Source: RBG-16-66-20 sp038040245 (GTDB lineage: Bacteria > Pseudomonadota > Gammaproteobacteria > Burkholderiales > SG8-39). From it: DNA of 31,430 nt. The notes beneath the pieces are model-generated. The model did no database searches and was not told the DNA's origin. It was given only the letters and a program-made list of their open reading frames with translations. Position 1 is the stretch's first letter. Every line of letters begins with the position of its first letter. The stretch covers positions 1 through 31,430 of the forward strand of contig JBBPIU010000026.1 of the NCBI GenBank assembly GCA_038040245.1. Direction: 5' to 3'. Positions 1 through 9,279 of the stretch are shown here, one piece after another. Made by a program: the position numbers and the translations under genes.

Positions 1-3000
1 CGTTCGCGTTGATCGCCTTCAGCACATGCGCCGAGGACTCCTTGAACGTGATGTAGCCGAGCTTCGCGGCAGCGGTGAAGAGCTTGGTCAGCACCGGGAT
101 GAGTTTCTTGCGCTCTTCCTCCGGCAAAAACTTCATCGTCGCACCGGGTAGCTGCTCGATGAATTCCCCGAGCTCGCCCAGCGCGGCGTCGAACTCCGCC
201 TGTGCCGCAGCCTTCGCGGAAGCTACATCTTCGAGAGCGCCGCCTTGATCGCTCCGCGCACCAGCCCGCTCTTGTGCGCCCGCTGCGTCAGGCGCAAGAG
301 GTTGGGCGCCAGCGCCTTCATCCGTCCCGCCGTCGCTTGCCGCACTGGCGGCGGCCTCCGCAGGTTTAGGTTCCTCTCTTGCTGGTACTGCTCCAACAGG
401 TTCTTCATTGGCGAGCCTTCCTTTCGCTGCGGTGATGATGTCGCCCTTCGCCGGCGCCGTGCCAGCGCCAAGCAGCGACGATTGGGCGGGGCTCCCGGCG
501 GCGCCGAGCGCCTCCAGGTAATTCTCGATGAACTGCGCGATCTTGTTCGGGTAGCGCATGTTCGCGTCGAGGAACTGCAACAGGTCCACGCCTTCGGGCG
601 TGAGCGTGAGCCCGAACATCTCGGATTGCGCCAGCACCGCCGCGACCGTATGCCCGCGCTCCCTGATCTTCGATAACTCTTCGACCGCCGCCACCAGGTC
701 AGTCGTGATGTCGGCGTCGTGAAGGGCGCCGTCCTTGATCGAGTCCCGCGCCTTGGCTACCTGTGGCGCGACGCGCATCAGAGCCGTGGTGACGTTGCGC
801 AGGTTGTTGTCGAGAGATTCGACCATGCGCATCAACGCCGGCGAGTCCCCGTAGGCTCTGCCGAGGATCGCGTTCCTGATCCGCATCACCCCGGCTTGCG
901 ACAATTCCCCATCGGCAGCCACCAACCCGGTCTGTTCCGTGAGCGGCAGGCCAGACACGAACCGCTTGATGAACCCCGCGTTCTTAGCCCTCGGGATCTC
1001 GCCGCGCTCACCGAGTACAACATCATCCAGGTTGTCGAGGCGCTTCGCGTCGGCGCGCGCCGTTTCCGAGGGCGACATCGTGGCCGTGGTCGGCGCATTG
1101 GCTTGCCTGGCGAACTCCGCCCGGTTGACCGGGGTTTTCCGCACCCGCACCAGCACCGGCTGCTGCATGCCCGCAACCTGCGCCGACGTCAGCCCGAAGC
1201 GGTCGGCGTTCTGCGTGAGGAAGGCGCGGTAGTCCTCGGCCTTCTGCCCGTTGGCCTGGTACACGCGCTTCAGCGCGATCGTGCGGGCGTTGCCGGACTC
1301 GACCACCCCATCGCCCCCGATGATCGGCGCCCCCGTGGCGGCGTCGGCAGAGGCCCCCAGGCGGGCAGGATTGAGGCGCTGCGAGATCGAGGACACCTGG
1401 ACCTCGCTCGCCGCCCGCTCGCGCTCACGCGGTTGTAGATCCTGCGGGTAGGCGCTGGTGGGACGCAGGTTCTCGTCGTGCGACGTGACCAGGGCCTGCG
1501 CCTCGACCAGCCCGTACACCGCCCGCAACTCCGCCCCGCTTTCCGTCTGGAACGTGGTTTCGGCCCCCGGCACCACTTTCGGGAACCCTTTTGCCAGTCC
1601 CGCCCGCTCTTCCACCAAGGAGTCACGCTCGGCTTCCAGGGCGCCCGCTTCCGGCTCCCCCTGTGCCACCCCCGCCAGGTCAGCCGCAAGCTCGCCTAGG
1701 CGCTTGTCGATCGCCTCCACCCTGTCCAGATTGGACAGGTTGAGCGGCTCCATCAGGCTCTTCGCAGCCTCGCCAATGGCGCTGGTCGCTCCCATTGTGG
1801 TGCGGCCCGTGTCCTCGCCGCGTACCGGCCCCCCGAAAACGTCGCTCGCCGGGACCGCGCCCGTGTCGGAGTCCAGGCGGATGCCCCTCGCGGCCCGGTC
1901 GGACGGCCGCTCCGCCGGCGCCGCGCCGCGCTCCCCACCACGACCGAAAATCGCGGTCTGCCCGCCGCCTTGCACGGCGCCGATCGCCAGCCCCCCGAGC
2001 GCCTGGTTCAGCACGTCCTTGCTCAATGGCGTGGCTGGATCAGCGTCGCGCATCGCAAGGTTCTGCGCCGCTTGCGAGAGTCCGCTCTGCGGGAATTCCT
2101 CGAGGACTCCTTCGGCGACCGCGCCCTTGGCGATCCGCGCTCCGATGCCGCCCTTCAACTGGCCGACGATCGCTTTCGCTAGGACGTAGTCGCCAGTGCC
2201 GGCGAACATGGCCGTGGCGACACCGGCGAGGATGAAGGCTTTTGTCGCGGCGTCGTCGGCAACCTGCGCTCGCGCTTCCGTGAACGACATGCCCTGCCCC
2301 ATCAGAGCCTTCACGATGTCCGAGTCCTTCAGGTCGGACTCGCTCATTTTCAGGATGTCGTCGCGCACTTGGCGGCTGGACTGAGCGCCTTGCAGCGTTC
2401 CCTCCAGCACGCCACCCGACACGGCAGCGGTGCGCGCCGCGGCGAGCCCGGCTTTCTCGGCTGCTGCGGTCGCGGTGAGACCAGCGGCTTCACCCGCCGC
2501 GAGCTTCGATGCGTACACCCCTTTGGCGAGGCGCATCGCCGGAACCATCGTGAGCGCCTGTTCGGGCAGTGATTGCATCAACCCACCGGCATAACTGCGC
2601 CAGTCCAACCACGCATCACCGAACGAACTCTTGTCCGAGTCCCACCACTTGCGCTGCAGCGCGGCCTGCATCTTGCCGGTCATCGAGGCGGTCATCGCAG
2701 CATCGTCATCTGGCAGCAACGTGCCTCCGCCCTTGCCGGTGAAATACTGATCCACCTTGTCCAGCGCATCGACAATCGAGGGCCCAGCCACCGGAATACG
2801 CCGCGTCAGCTCGCGCAAGTCCTGCGCGGCGACATTCACGCCGATCTTGAGCGTCTTACCAAGGTCAAATAGGTTGTCGAGCAGCGGCACGTCCTTCTCC
2901 GCTTGGCGCAGGGACTCCGCGCTGGTCGACGTCGTGCCTTTCAACCGCAGCCCATCACGGGCAAGCTCCACCATGAACCTGTCCTGCGGATCTACTGAAA

Positions 3001-3523
3001 CGGTATCCGCCTCGCGCTCGCCGCCTCCGAGCGGCGTCGGCGCGACGATCGTGTTGCCCTTCACTCCCATGCGCTGCACGACCTGGCGGGCGTAGTCTGG
3101 TGTGCTCACCCGGCCATCGCTGGTGTTGGCGATGACGCCGCGCTGCAGATCTGGATGGCCGTAGCCTTGGTGGTATCCGGCGGCGAGCAGCTTCAGATCG
3201 TTGCCGACTTTCTTCTGGCCGTACTGGATGTAGCGCAGGCCCGCTTCGAGGTTGTCCCACGGGTCGTTGATGTCGCCATCGTCGCCCATCATGGACGTGA
3301 AGGTGGCTGGTATTACCTGCATGCCACCTTTTGCGCCTTTGGCGCTGTCCTTGACCTTCGGGTTACCGCCGGATTCCTGCTGGTAGATCGAGACAGCGAA
3401 CTCTGGATCAATGCCCTTGGCCTTGGCCTGGGCGCGAACGTCGTCGATCGACGGTAGACGCGCAAAATCTCCGCCCACTACGGGAGCCTCGCTTAGATCA
3501 GCCTCTTTGATGACGAGCGCCAC
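1..3523 (-). CDS. giant polyvalent virion protein, N-terminal 1174 residues (cut by window edge): lytic transglycosylase plus DdrB/ParB-like domain
   Basis: Reading the minus strand, one frame stays open from a GTG at 3523 to the left edge, so only the N-terminal part is visible. Residues about 25-125 form an SLT-type lytic transglycosylase: catalytic Glu50 in QQESGGNP, then GGMQVIP (66-72) and AAGYHQGYG (114-122). It would cut peptidoglycan during DNA entry. A long Ala-rich, partly hydrophobic helical stretch follows. At about 700-760 is a ParB-like segment (NPARLGASADAA, then VESGNARTIAL) of the kind in DdrB-like polyvalent proteins, followed by a helical region ending in LLGAGTAPAKGDIITAA. 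Such proteins are thought to be injected with the DNA, with domains acting against restriction; that role is family knowledge, not shown here. Bcep22-like podoviruses carry a comparable protein of several thousand residues. The GTG start is 8 nt after the previous stop with only a weak ribosome site; no in-frame ATG lies before the transglycosylase motif. Confidence 0.85.
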   Translation of the reverse strand, partial: MALVIKEADLSEAPVVGGDFARLPSIDDVRAQAKAKGIDPEFAVSIYQQESGGNPKVKDSAKGAKGGMQVIPATFTSMMGDDGDINDPWDNLEAGLRYIQYGQKKVGNDLKLLAAGYHQGYGHPDLQRGVIANTSDGRVSTPDYARQVVQRMGVKGNTIVAPTPLGGGEREADTVSVDPQDRFMVELARDGLRLKGTTSTSAESLRQAEKDVPLLDNLFDLGKTLKIGVNVAAQDLRELTRRIPVAGPSIVDALDKVDQYFTGKGGGTLLPDDDAAMTASMTGKMQAALQRKWWDSDKSSFGDAWLDWRSYAGGLMQSLPEQALTMVPAMRLAKGVYASKLAAGEAAGLTATAAAEKAGLAAARTAAVSGGVLEGTLQGAQSSRQVRDDILKMSESDLKDSDIVKALMGQGMSFTEARAQVADDAATKAFILAGVATAMFAGTGDYVLAKAIVGQLKGGIGARIAKGAVAEGVLEEFPQSGLSQAAQNLAMRDADPATPLSKDVLNQALGGLAIGAVQGGGQTAIFGRGGERGAAPAERPSDRAARGIRLDSDTGAVPASDVFGGPVRGEDTGRTTMGATSAIGEAAKSLMEPLNLSNLDRVEAIDKRLGELAADLAGVAQGEPEAGALEAERDSLVEERAGLAKGFPKVVPGAETTFQTESGAELRAVYGLVEAQALVTSHDENLRPTSAYPQDLQPRERERAASEVQVSSISQRLNPARLGASADAATGAPIIGGDGVVESGNARTIALKRVYQANGQKAEDYRAFLTQNADRFGLTSAQVAGMQQPVLVRVRKTPVNRAEFARQANAPTTATMSPSETARADAKRLDNLDDVVLGERGEIPRAKNAGFIKRFVSGLPLTEQTGLVAADGELSQAGVMRIRNAILGRAYGDSPALMRMVESLDNNLRNVTTALMRVAPQVAKARDSIKDGALHDADITTDLVAAVEELSKIRERGHTVAAVLAQSEMFGLTLTPEGVDLLQFLDANMRYPNKIAQFIENYLEALGAAGSPAQSSLLGAGTAPAKGDIITAAKGRLANEEPVGAVPAREEPKPAEAAASAASDGGTDEGAGAQPLAPDAAGAQERAGARSDQGGALEDVASAKAAAQAEFDAALGELGEFIEQLPGATMKFLPEEERKKLIPVLTKLFTAAAKLGYITFKESSAHVLKAINAN

Positions 3524-3531
3524 GGCGCCCG

Positions 3532-4995
3532 TTATTGATTCGGTTGCATGGGACCGAACGCGCCAGGATATTGGCGCGTTGATGCTCCCGGTGAACGAAC
3601 GCCTGTGGAGGCCGCGCGCGCACCGGGCCGGGTGTTCTTCGCCGCACCGCGCTTCGATTCATCGGGATACGCCTTTTGCTTCTCGACGCGGTTGACGGTT
3701 TCCTGCGTGATCAACTCGGTGGACATTCCCTCTGGCAGATCGAAGAACATCGGGCGCGTTTGCCCGCGAGCATCACGGTACTGCCCCATGATGCCGACCG
3801 CTTTCACGGGATCGCCCGCGTCATTCTCCACGATGGCGACACGCCCGGCCTTGTCGAGCTCGGCGAACATCTTGGCGCGGTCGCCGGTCTTGTACGCCTT
3901 GGCGAACTGCGTGAACACGTTGGCCGCTTCCTGCGGGTGAACACCGCCAGCAGCCAGCACGTCATTGTTCACCCGCGCCAAATCCCGCACGATCGGCGCG
4001 ACTTCCTGGTCTACTTCCTGAACAGGCTGTCCGTCCTTCGGATTGATCTTGTTGGTTCCGTCAGCGTTTTTCACGTCCGACTTCGGCATGTAGTGTTTCT
4101 CGAAGTCGTCCACCCACTTCGCCGCGCCCTTGTCGCCGCCGTACATCGCCGTGCCGCCGCCTCGAGCTCCGACCGCGCGCCCGCCGACTCCGCGAGCGGC
4201 AAGAGAATACGCACGGATGCCGGCGACACCTTCCCTGCTCTCGGCGTTGATGTCAGCGACGTTTTCACGGCTCTGCCCGGTGACGCCAGCACGCTCGATG
4301 CTGGCCTCGTTCCGCCCGCCCTGGTACTCGGAGAGCGCCTTGTAGTACGGCGCCTTCATCTGGAACTCGGCGAAATCCTTTGGTGGCAAGAGGTTGATGT
4401 AGGACTGCTTCGGATCGAGGACGCTGGTCTTGCCATTCGCCGTGACTTCCCACTTTCCATCGCCCAGGTCCTTCAACTGATCCGGACTCGTCACATCGCG
4501 CAGCTTTCCAGAGGTAGCGAACGCCTTGACCGCCGCATCCTTGTCGCCGTTCATCAACGCCTGTAGAGCTTGCGTGTAGCCCTCCTGGGACGCCTTGTGC
4601 CCGGCTTCCAGCCACTTCACGCCCTCGGGCAAACCCCGCGACAGGAACGCGCTTGCGGCGGTGTTGAGGAACTCCCGGTCCTTGAAAAGATCAGGCGACG
4701 AGTGCAGCGCGAAGCCAAGCGCCTCCTGCGCACTCGGCTGCTTGCCAGGAACGCCGGGCTCGCCAGTGTCAGGTCCAGCCGGGATCTGCACACCTGACCG
4801 CTTCACCGCCTCATTGGCGATGTCCTGGTAGGCGTCCTGCAAATTCTGATCCTTGTCGAGCGCTCGCTGTTGCGCCTGATTCTGAAGGTCGGCGGTCTTG
4901 TTCTCGCGGTCTGCACGCTCGCGGTCGAGTTTCATTCTCTGCCCGGCCGCGAAGCCAGTGCCGAACCCGCCGAGCAGAGCGCCGAACTTGCTCAC
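3532..4995 (-). CDS. internal virion / DNA ejection-type protein
   Basis: 487 aa. The start overlaps the upstream gene's stop by 4 nt (ATGA), which suggests translational coupling. The N-terminus (SKFGALLGGFGTGFAAGQRM) is glycine-rich and weakly hydrophobic, followed by a charged coiled coil rich in Q, D, E, R and K. The rest is mostly helical and polar, with a Gly/Ala/Arg linker near residue 270 and a basic, Pro-rich C-terminus. No enzyme motif is visible. Its position between two other ejection-type genes, after the tail genes, is typical of podovirus internal proteins that leave the head with the DNA. The assignment rests on position and composition rather than a recognised domain. Confidence 0.7.
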   Translation of the reverse strand: MSKFGALLGGFGTGFAAGQRMKLDRERADRENKTADLQNQAQQRALDKDQNLQDAYQDIANEAVKRSGVQIPAGPDTGEPGVPGKQPSAQEALGFALHSSPDLFKDREFLNTAASAFLSRGLPEGVKWLEAGHKASQEGYTQALQALMNGDKDAAVKAFATSGKLRDVTSPDQLKDLGDGKWEVTANGKTSVLDPKQSYINLLPPKDFAEFQMKAPYYKALSEYQGGRNEASIERAGVTGQSRENVADINAESREGVAGIRAYSLAARGVGGRAVGARGGGTAMYGGDKGAAKWVDDFEKHYMPKSDVKNADGTNKINPKDGQPVQEVDQEVAPIVRDLARVNNDVLAAGGVHPQEAANVFTQFAKAYKTGDRAKMFAELDKAGRVAIVENDAGDPVKAVGIMGQYRDARGQTRPMFFDLPEGMSTELITQETVNRVEKQKAYPDESKRGAAKNTRPGARAASTGVRSPGASTRQYPGAFGPMQPNQ

Positions 4996-6440
4996 GCTGC
5001 CACCGGCTGCTGCATCTGCGGCGCATTCGCGGCGACACCACGCTGCGCGATTTGCTTGATCATCAGACCGACCTGGTTGATGCGGTGAACGAAGTCCTCG
5101 CCAACGATCCGTACGGCTGGCACGTTGAGCACGCCCTCGCCGTTAGAAAGCGCCGCCGGTTGCTGACCGTCCACCACCGCCGGCACGGAATCGCTTGTTG
5201 CAGTGCCAGGCCCGGCTACCATGCCGCCAACAGCGTAGCCGCGCCGCATGATGCCGCGGCGGCTGATGACGCCGCCCTTCGCCGCGAACATCGAACCCAT
5301 CGCGCCGCCGATTTTCCCGCCGGCCATCGCCCCCCCGGGGCCACCGTACATGCCGCCGATGATCGTGCCGCCGATTTGCCCGATGCCCGCCATTGTCGAA
5401 CTGTCGGATGCGTTCTGCGCGTTCCAGCCTTGCATCTGCGCGCCGTATTGCCCGAGGTACAGGTTGCCGGCGGAAGAGTTCGCGCCCACGGCGCCGCCGA
5501 ACCAGGGCATCGCGGAATTAACACCGTAATTCGCCGCCATCGTAGCCGCGTTCATTCCAGATGCCGTCATCCCCGCCGATCCAGCAGATGCGCCGTAACC
5601 AGCGACAGCGGGATTGAACGCACCGCTCGCGGCTCCCCCTGAATTGACAGATGAGTTGAACGAGCCGACCGCCGGGTTAAAGGCGCCGCTCGCGGACGTT
5701 CCAGCGCCCAAGGCGAGTGAATCCGCCGCAATGCCGGTCTGCGGCATGTTCCGGCCGAATTGCGCGACTCCAGAGCGCAACGCGATACCTCGCATCCGAG
5801 CCCCGGTCCTGGCAGCGTTCGAGGCTCCCGCTTCGTCGGCCCCTTGCGCATTGCCAGCACGCATCTCGAAGTCGCTGTACTTTCCTGAATTCGGATTGAC
5901 GCCCATCCTGGCGAGATCCCGAGAAGCGACCCCGCGCTGCGCCTCATAACCGGCTGCGGTGGCGGCGCGAGCCTTGTCTGCTTCGGCCGCTTGCTGCGCC
6001 TCCGAGCCTTCGGCCATCGCCTCCGAGGCCATCCTGTCCTCGATCGGCGCGAACAGGGCTTTGTAGCGGCCCCATTGTTCGCTCGCCCGTTCTTCGGACG
6101 TGCCAGCGATCCGCATCTGCTGTTCAGAAACACGGCGCGCAATATCGAGTTGCTCTCTGCCGATGCCGAGTTGTTCCTTACTGGCCAGCTCCTGCTGTTC
6201 AGAAACACGGCGCGCAATATTGGTTTGCTCTTGGCTGATGTCGAATTGCTGCGCACTGGCCCTCGCCTGCTGGTCCAGCAACGCCTGAACCTTGGGCTCG
6301 TTCTTCGCGTATTGCTCGCGGTTCCACGCGAGCTGCTCCCTGCCTATTTCGAGTTGCGCCTTCGCAATCTCGGAGTTGGCGAGCGCGGCTTGGCCGATCG
6401 CGGGATCGGCCTGCGGAGGCGATGGCGAATCGCAGCACAT
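4992..6440 (-). CDS. internal virion / ejection-type protein with coiled coil and glycine zipper
   Basis: 482 aa. The N-terminus carries a Cys-Cys pair (MCCDSPSPPQADP), then a Gln/Glu-rich coiled coil to about residue 170. Within it, IARRVSEQQ occurs twice, 25 residues apart (75-83 and 100-108), encoded by a perfect 29-bp direct repeat. The middle is Ala/Gly/Ser/Asn-rich, with ASGAFNPAV also repeated (250-258 and 271-279). Residues 351-390 form a glycine-zipper stretch (GxxxG spacing: GGTIIGGMYGGPGGAMAGG) that could insert in a membrane. The C-terminus (VPAVVDGQQPAALSNGEGVLNV) is like a segment common in phage structural proteins. This layout fits a protein that is ejected and helps form a channel for DNA; that role is inferred. 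It starts 3 nt after the GNAT gene stops. Confidence 0.7.
   Translation of the reverse strand: MCCDSPSPPQADPAIGQAALANSEIAKAQLEIGREQLAWNREQYAKNEPKVQALLDQQARASAQQFDISQEQTNIARRVSEQQELASKEQLGIGREQLDIARRVSEQQMRIAGTSEERASEQWGRYKALFAPIEDRMASEAMAEGSEAQQAAEADKARAATAAGYEAQRGVASRDLARMGVNPNSGKYSDFEMRAGNAQGADEAGASNAARTGARMRGIALRSGVAQFGRNMPQTGIAADSLALGAGTSASGAFNPAVGSFNSSVNSGGAASGAFNPAVAGYGASAGSAGMTASGMNAATMAANYGVNSAMPWFGGAVGANSSAGNLYLGQYGAQMQGWNAQNASDSSTMAGIGQIGGTIIGGMYGGPGGAMAGGKIGGAMGSMFAAKGGVISRRGIMRRGYAVGGMVAGPGTATSDSVPAVVDGQQPAALSNGEGVLNVPAVRIVGEDFVHRINQVGLMIKQIAQRGVAANAPQMQQPVAA
6117..6220 (-). repeat. 29-bp perfect direct repeat inside the ejection protein gene
   Basis: The copies lie at 6117-6145 and 6192-6220, offset by exactly 75 bp, so the reading frame is kept. 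Each encodes IARRVSEQQ in the coiled coil. The 46 bp between copies is only loosely similar. A recent in-frame duplication or gene conversion is likely. Confidence 0.9.
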
Positions 6441-6443
6441 GGC

Positions 6444-7043
6444 TTACAGCACCTTCGTCCAGAAATTTCCGCAGTGGTCGAACCTTGCGCGTTTCAGCAC
6501 AGGCCCAATGCGATGCGTGAGCTTCTCCGCCAGAGTGATTTGCTTCACGCCCAAACACTTCAAGCACGCCTCCGCGAAACGCAGCATCGTCACCAGCGCG
6601 AATCCGATACGGTGGTCTGGGTCGAGGTAGAACGCATCCTCGGCGGCGACATACTTCGATGAGTGCCGGCTGGTGTACAGCACCACCATGAAGTACCCGA
6701 CCATCTTAGCCTCGGCTCTCGCCGTGACCAACAGGAAGCTCCCGGCCCGGTCGAGCGCCACGTACTGCGTGTAGTCGGGCTCGAACCCAACTTCCGCCCT
6801 GTACCCCTCTGTTTCCCTCCAGTGATTCGCGTGCAGAACCTTGATTTCCTCCAACACGTCGACCATGCGCTCGACGCGAAATTCGATGCCGTGATAGATA
6901 GCGTTGCCGAACTCGACAGCAAGCGGCATGGGACGCGCCTGGCGCCCCGAGGCAGCCATGCAGATATCTGCGGCTAGGTCAGATGTGATCGGCTTGCCGA
7001 TATTGTCGTAGAGCAGCTCGATCAGTTTGGGCGCGGCGTTCAT
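6444..7043 (-). CDS. GNAT-type N-acetyltransferase
   Basis: 199 aa. The chosen start gives MNAAPKLIELL and overlaps the upstream stop as ATGA; a longer upstream reading would run through the neighbouring gene. The C-terminal half looks like a GNAT fold: strands VALDRAGSFLLVTARAEAKMVGYFMVVLYTS, then YLDPDHRIGFALVTMLRFAEACLKCLGVKQITLAEKL, where acetyl-CoA usually binds near the start of the helix. Phage GNAT proteins of this type occur near tail or ejection genes in podoviruses. The substrate is unknown; it could modify a virion protein or a host target. The fold call is moderately sure, the role is not. Confidence 0.65.
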   Translation of the reverse strand: MNAAPKLIELLYDNIGKPITSDLAADICMAASGRQARPMPLAVEFGNAIYHGIEFRVERMVDVLEEIKVLHANHWRETEGYRAEVGFEPDYTQYVALDRAGSFLLVTARAEAKMVGYFMVVLYTSRHSSKYVAAEDAFYLDPDHRIGFALVTMLRFAEACLKCLGVKQITLAEKLTHRIGPVLKRARFDHCGNFWTKVL

Positions 7044-7273
7044 GCGTCGAGCCTCGTGACGATCGCGGCGAGCAGCCCTTCCAGACGATTCGCGTACTGG
7101 TAGAGCGCCGTGACTTCGGCTTGCGTCGGCGGGTTGGAAAACGTGAGCGTGGATAATTTCGGCGGCGTGAGCTTGTCCCCGCGGCGGCCAGTGAGGATCT
7201 CCATGTTCTCCACCATCGCCTCCCACGAGCTGCGATCCGGCGGGAAAATGCGATTGATTGCGGGTTTTTTCAT
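7040..7273 (-). CDS. small phage protein between tail and acetyltransferase genes
   Basis: 77 aa (MKKPAINRIFPPDRSSWEAM...). It overlaps both neighbours by 4 nt (ATGA at each end), so it is clearly part of the coupled tail cassette. The N-terminal half is polar and Pro-rich. The C-terminal half (TQAEVTALYQYANRLEGLLAAIVTRLDA) is an amphipathic helix that could form a coiled coil. No family is recognised. A minor structural or chaperone role is possible but only from position. Confidence 0.7.
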   Translation of the reverse strand: MKKPAINRIFPPDRSSWEAMVENMEILTGRRGDKLTPPKLSTLTFSNPPTQAEVTALYQYANRLEGLLAAIVTRLDA

Positions 7274-9279
7274 GCCGTCGCCAAAGCCTTCATCGTGTCG
7301 GCCACCACGATCGCCTTCACCGTGATATTGCCAGACACGCGAAACGCCGCCGTGTCGGCCTTGTAGCCAGCCGGCAACCGGAACGCCTTGCTGTCTAGCA
7401 ACGCCTTCGAGAACTTGAGCAAGCCGTTCACGTAAATCTGAAAGGTGAGGCTGTCCCAATTGACTGGCGGCAGCGCCTTCACCTTGCTGCCGTTGATGGA
7501 GAGTCCGTTCACCGAGTAGGCGTTGATGGAGCCAGCGGTAGCCAGCGCCGCGATCAATGCCGCGTTCAGGGCCCTCTGCGCATCGCTCGCGGCCTGCGCT
7601 GCCGCGATCTCGTCCGATGTTTGGGTGAAGTCGGCGTCTACCTTCGCCGCCCCCAGGTTCGTCGGTTGCGGGAACACCCACTCACGCGAAAGCCAGTCGG
7701 CGGTCATCTTCAGGCCCGCATCAGCGTCCCATTCGTAGATGATGTTGTCCACCACCACGTATAACTTGCCGGTTGCGGGATCTCCCCACATCGCCGCGAC
7801 CTTGCTGTTCGCCGTCACCACCGAGGCAAACTCGGACTTGTCGATGATGACCACCTGGCGGCTGTTCGCGCCGGCATCGAACGAAGCGACGTATCTCCCG
7901 GCGTATTGCGCGCCGACGAAACTCGACGGAATGAGCAGCGCCCACTCCTCTTGCGTGTATAGGTCCTTGGTGACGAGGACAGCGCCACCGGAGCCAATCA
8001 GAGCGAGGCCCTGCGGAGAGGAATAAGCAACGCCGAATCCCATGTTGACGACGCTGCGCTTCGCCATGCAGGGCCACGGTTGATCGACGCGCGAAAGAAT
8101 CATCGCCGCTGGATCAGTTCCAGAACAGACGTAGGGTATGCCCTTGGTCCCGACCACAACAGTCGTGAGGAAGGCACCGATCCCGACGATATCGAAGTCG
8201 GTGGCGAGGCGGTATTTCACCGGCCAGGCGTATGGCTTATACGGCTCGCAAAAGCACAACTCATTCAGATGGAACCCGGCCATCATCCCGTTCGGCAGCG
8301 AGAGCAACCCGATCATGTCCGTGGGCGGCTGTGCCCAATCCGTTGTAGTGATCGCCTCGCCGGTCGCAACCAGGACATCGTTGTAGACCGTAGTGGCGAC
8401 CGCGATCTCAGCGACGAAACGATAGGTCGTGTTCCCCGCTGCATCCGTGACCGTGCGGTAGATGCGCTTGGTCATGCCAGCGGTGTTGTGCGGAGCCACT
8501 CGATCGATCACGCCGCCCGCAACCCACGCACCAGGATTCACCGCCAACGCGTAACTGATCGAGCCCGCCGCCACCGCGGTCAGCTTCAAGCCATTGCCGT
8601 TGTAGCCGGACGGATTGACGCCAGACACGTTCACGGTTTCCCCAACCCGGAGTCCTCGCGTGCTGGCTATGTTGAGCGTCGCAATGCCAGCCGCCCACGC
8701 TCCGCCGGTTGCCGCGAAGGTATTGAGCGGCGCCGTGTCCATGAGGGACAGGTCCCAGTTCCCGTTCGTGTTCCCGGTTGCCAGGGCAGACACTGGTGAT
8801 GGTTGCGATTCCTCACCCCAGGGCGTGACGAAGGTATAGACGTAGCCGCGCGTTTCCGCTGGCGCCCCGCCGCCCGATGGGACCACCGTTGGCGCGGTGC
8901 TTGGCGGGAAAACGCCAAGAACAAAGAAGGTCTTGGGGTAAGGAACGCCAACGGTGGCGAGCGCGATATTCGTCACGCGCGGCTCGTTGTCGCCGGTGTA
9001 GTACGTGCGATAGGTGATATCGCCTGCGATCGGGCCCTTCACCGCGTCGACGTCTTTCGCCCAGGCTTGCCAGTAATCGCTCACGCCATCGGTCATGCGG
9101 AAGATGGACATGATGCCGGCCACGACTGGCGTGTACACGGCCTTGGGCTGCTTCAGAGGGCCAACGTAGCCGGACGTGAGGCGGCAGTTCACCGCGACTT
9201 GCGCCTGGTTGGGCTCAAGCAGGCGCGCGCCGCGCCGTGGAACGACACCTGAAAATCCAGTGACTCGCAGCGCGACCAT
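7270..9279 (-). CDS. large tail protein (tail tubular B / stopper-like)
   Basis: 669 aa. It opens with a pattern common to podovirus tail-tube proteins: VTGFSGVVPRRGARLLEPNQAQVAVNCRLTSG. That is followed by beta-rich repeats with paired aromatics and glycines (TTDWAQPPTDMIGLLSLPNGMMAGFHLNELCFCEPYKPYAWPVKY; ALIGSGGAVLVTKDLYTQEEW), as in beta-propeller parts of tail nozzle proteins. Residues about 195-260 look like an inserted beta domain (GLRVGETVNVSGVNPSGYNG). Near residue 555 is an Ala-rich helix, then a beta-rich C-terminus. It overlaps the next gene upstream by 1 nt (TAATG). The assignment comes from the N-terminal pattern and position between fibre and ejection genes; no enzymatic motif is seen. 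Confidence 0.65.
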   Translation of the reverse strand: MVALRVTGFSGVVPRRGARLLEPNQAQVAVNCRLTSGYVGPLKQPKAVYTPVVAGIMSIFRMTDGVSDYWQAWAKDVDAVKGPIAGDITYRTYYTGDNEPRVTNIALATVGVPYPKTFFVLGVFPPSTAPTVVPSGGGAPAETRGYVYTFVTPWGEESQPSPVSALATGNTNGNWDLSLMDTAPLNTFAATGGAWAAGIATLNIASTRGLRVGETVNVSGVNPSGYNGNGLKLTAVAAGSISYALAVNPGAWVAGGVIDRVAPHNTAGMTKRIYRTVTDAAGNTTYRFVAEIAVATTVYNDVLVATGEAITTTDWAQPPTDMIGLLSLPNGMMAGFHLNELCFCEPYKPYAWPVKYRLATDFDIVGIGAFLTTVVVGTKGIPYVCSGTDPAAMILSRVDQPWPCMAKRSVVNMGFGVAYSSPQGLALIGSGGAVLVTKDLYTQEEWALLIPSSFVGAQYAGRYVASFDAGANSRQVVIIDKSEFASVVTANSKVAAMWGDPATGKLYVVVDNIIYEWDADAGLKMTADWLSREWVFPQPTNLGAAKVDADFTQTSDEIAAAQAASDAQRALNAALIAALATAGSINAYSVNGLSINGSKVKALPPVNWDSLTFQIYVNGLLKFSKALLDSKAFRLPAGYKADTAAFRVSGNITVKAIVVADTMKALATA

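Noticed and set aside
223..471. Minus-strand 82-codon frame with AAGGAAGG before an internal ATG (MKNLLEQYQQERN...)
   Set aside because: It lies inside the open frame of the polyvalent protein, in its low-complexity linker; the good ribosome site makes it tempting, but nothing else supports it.
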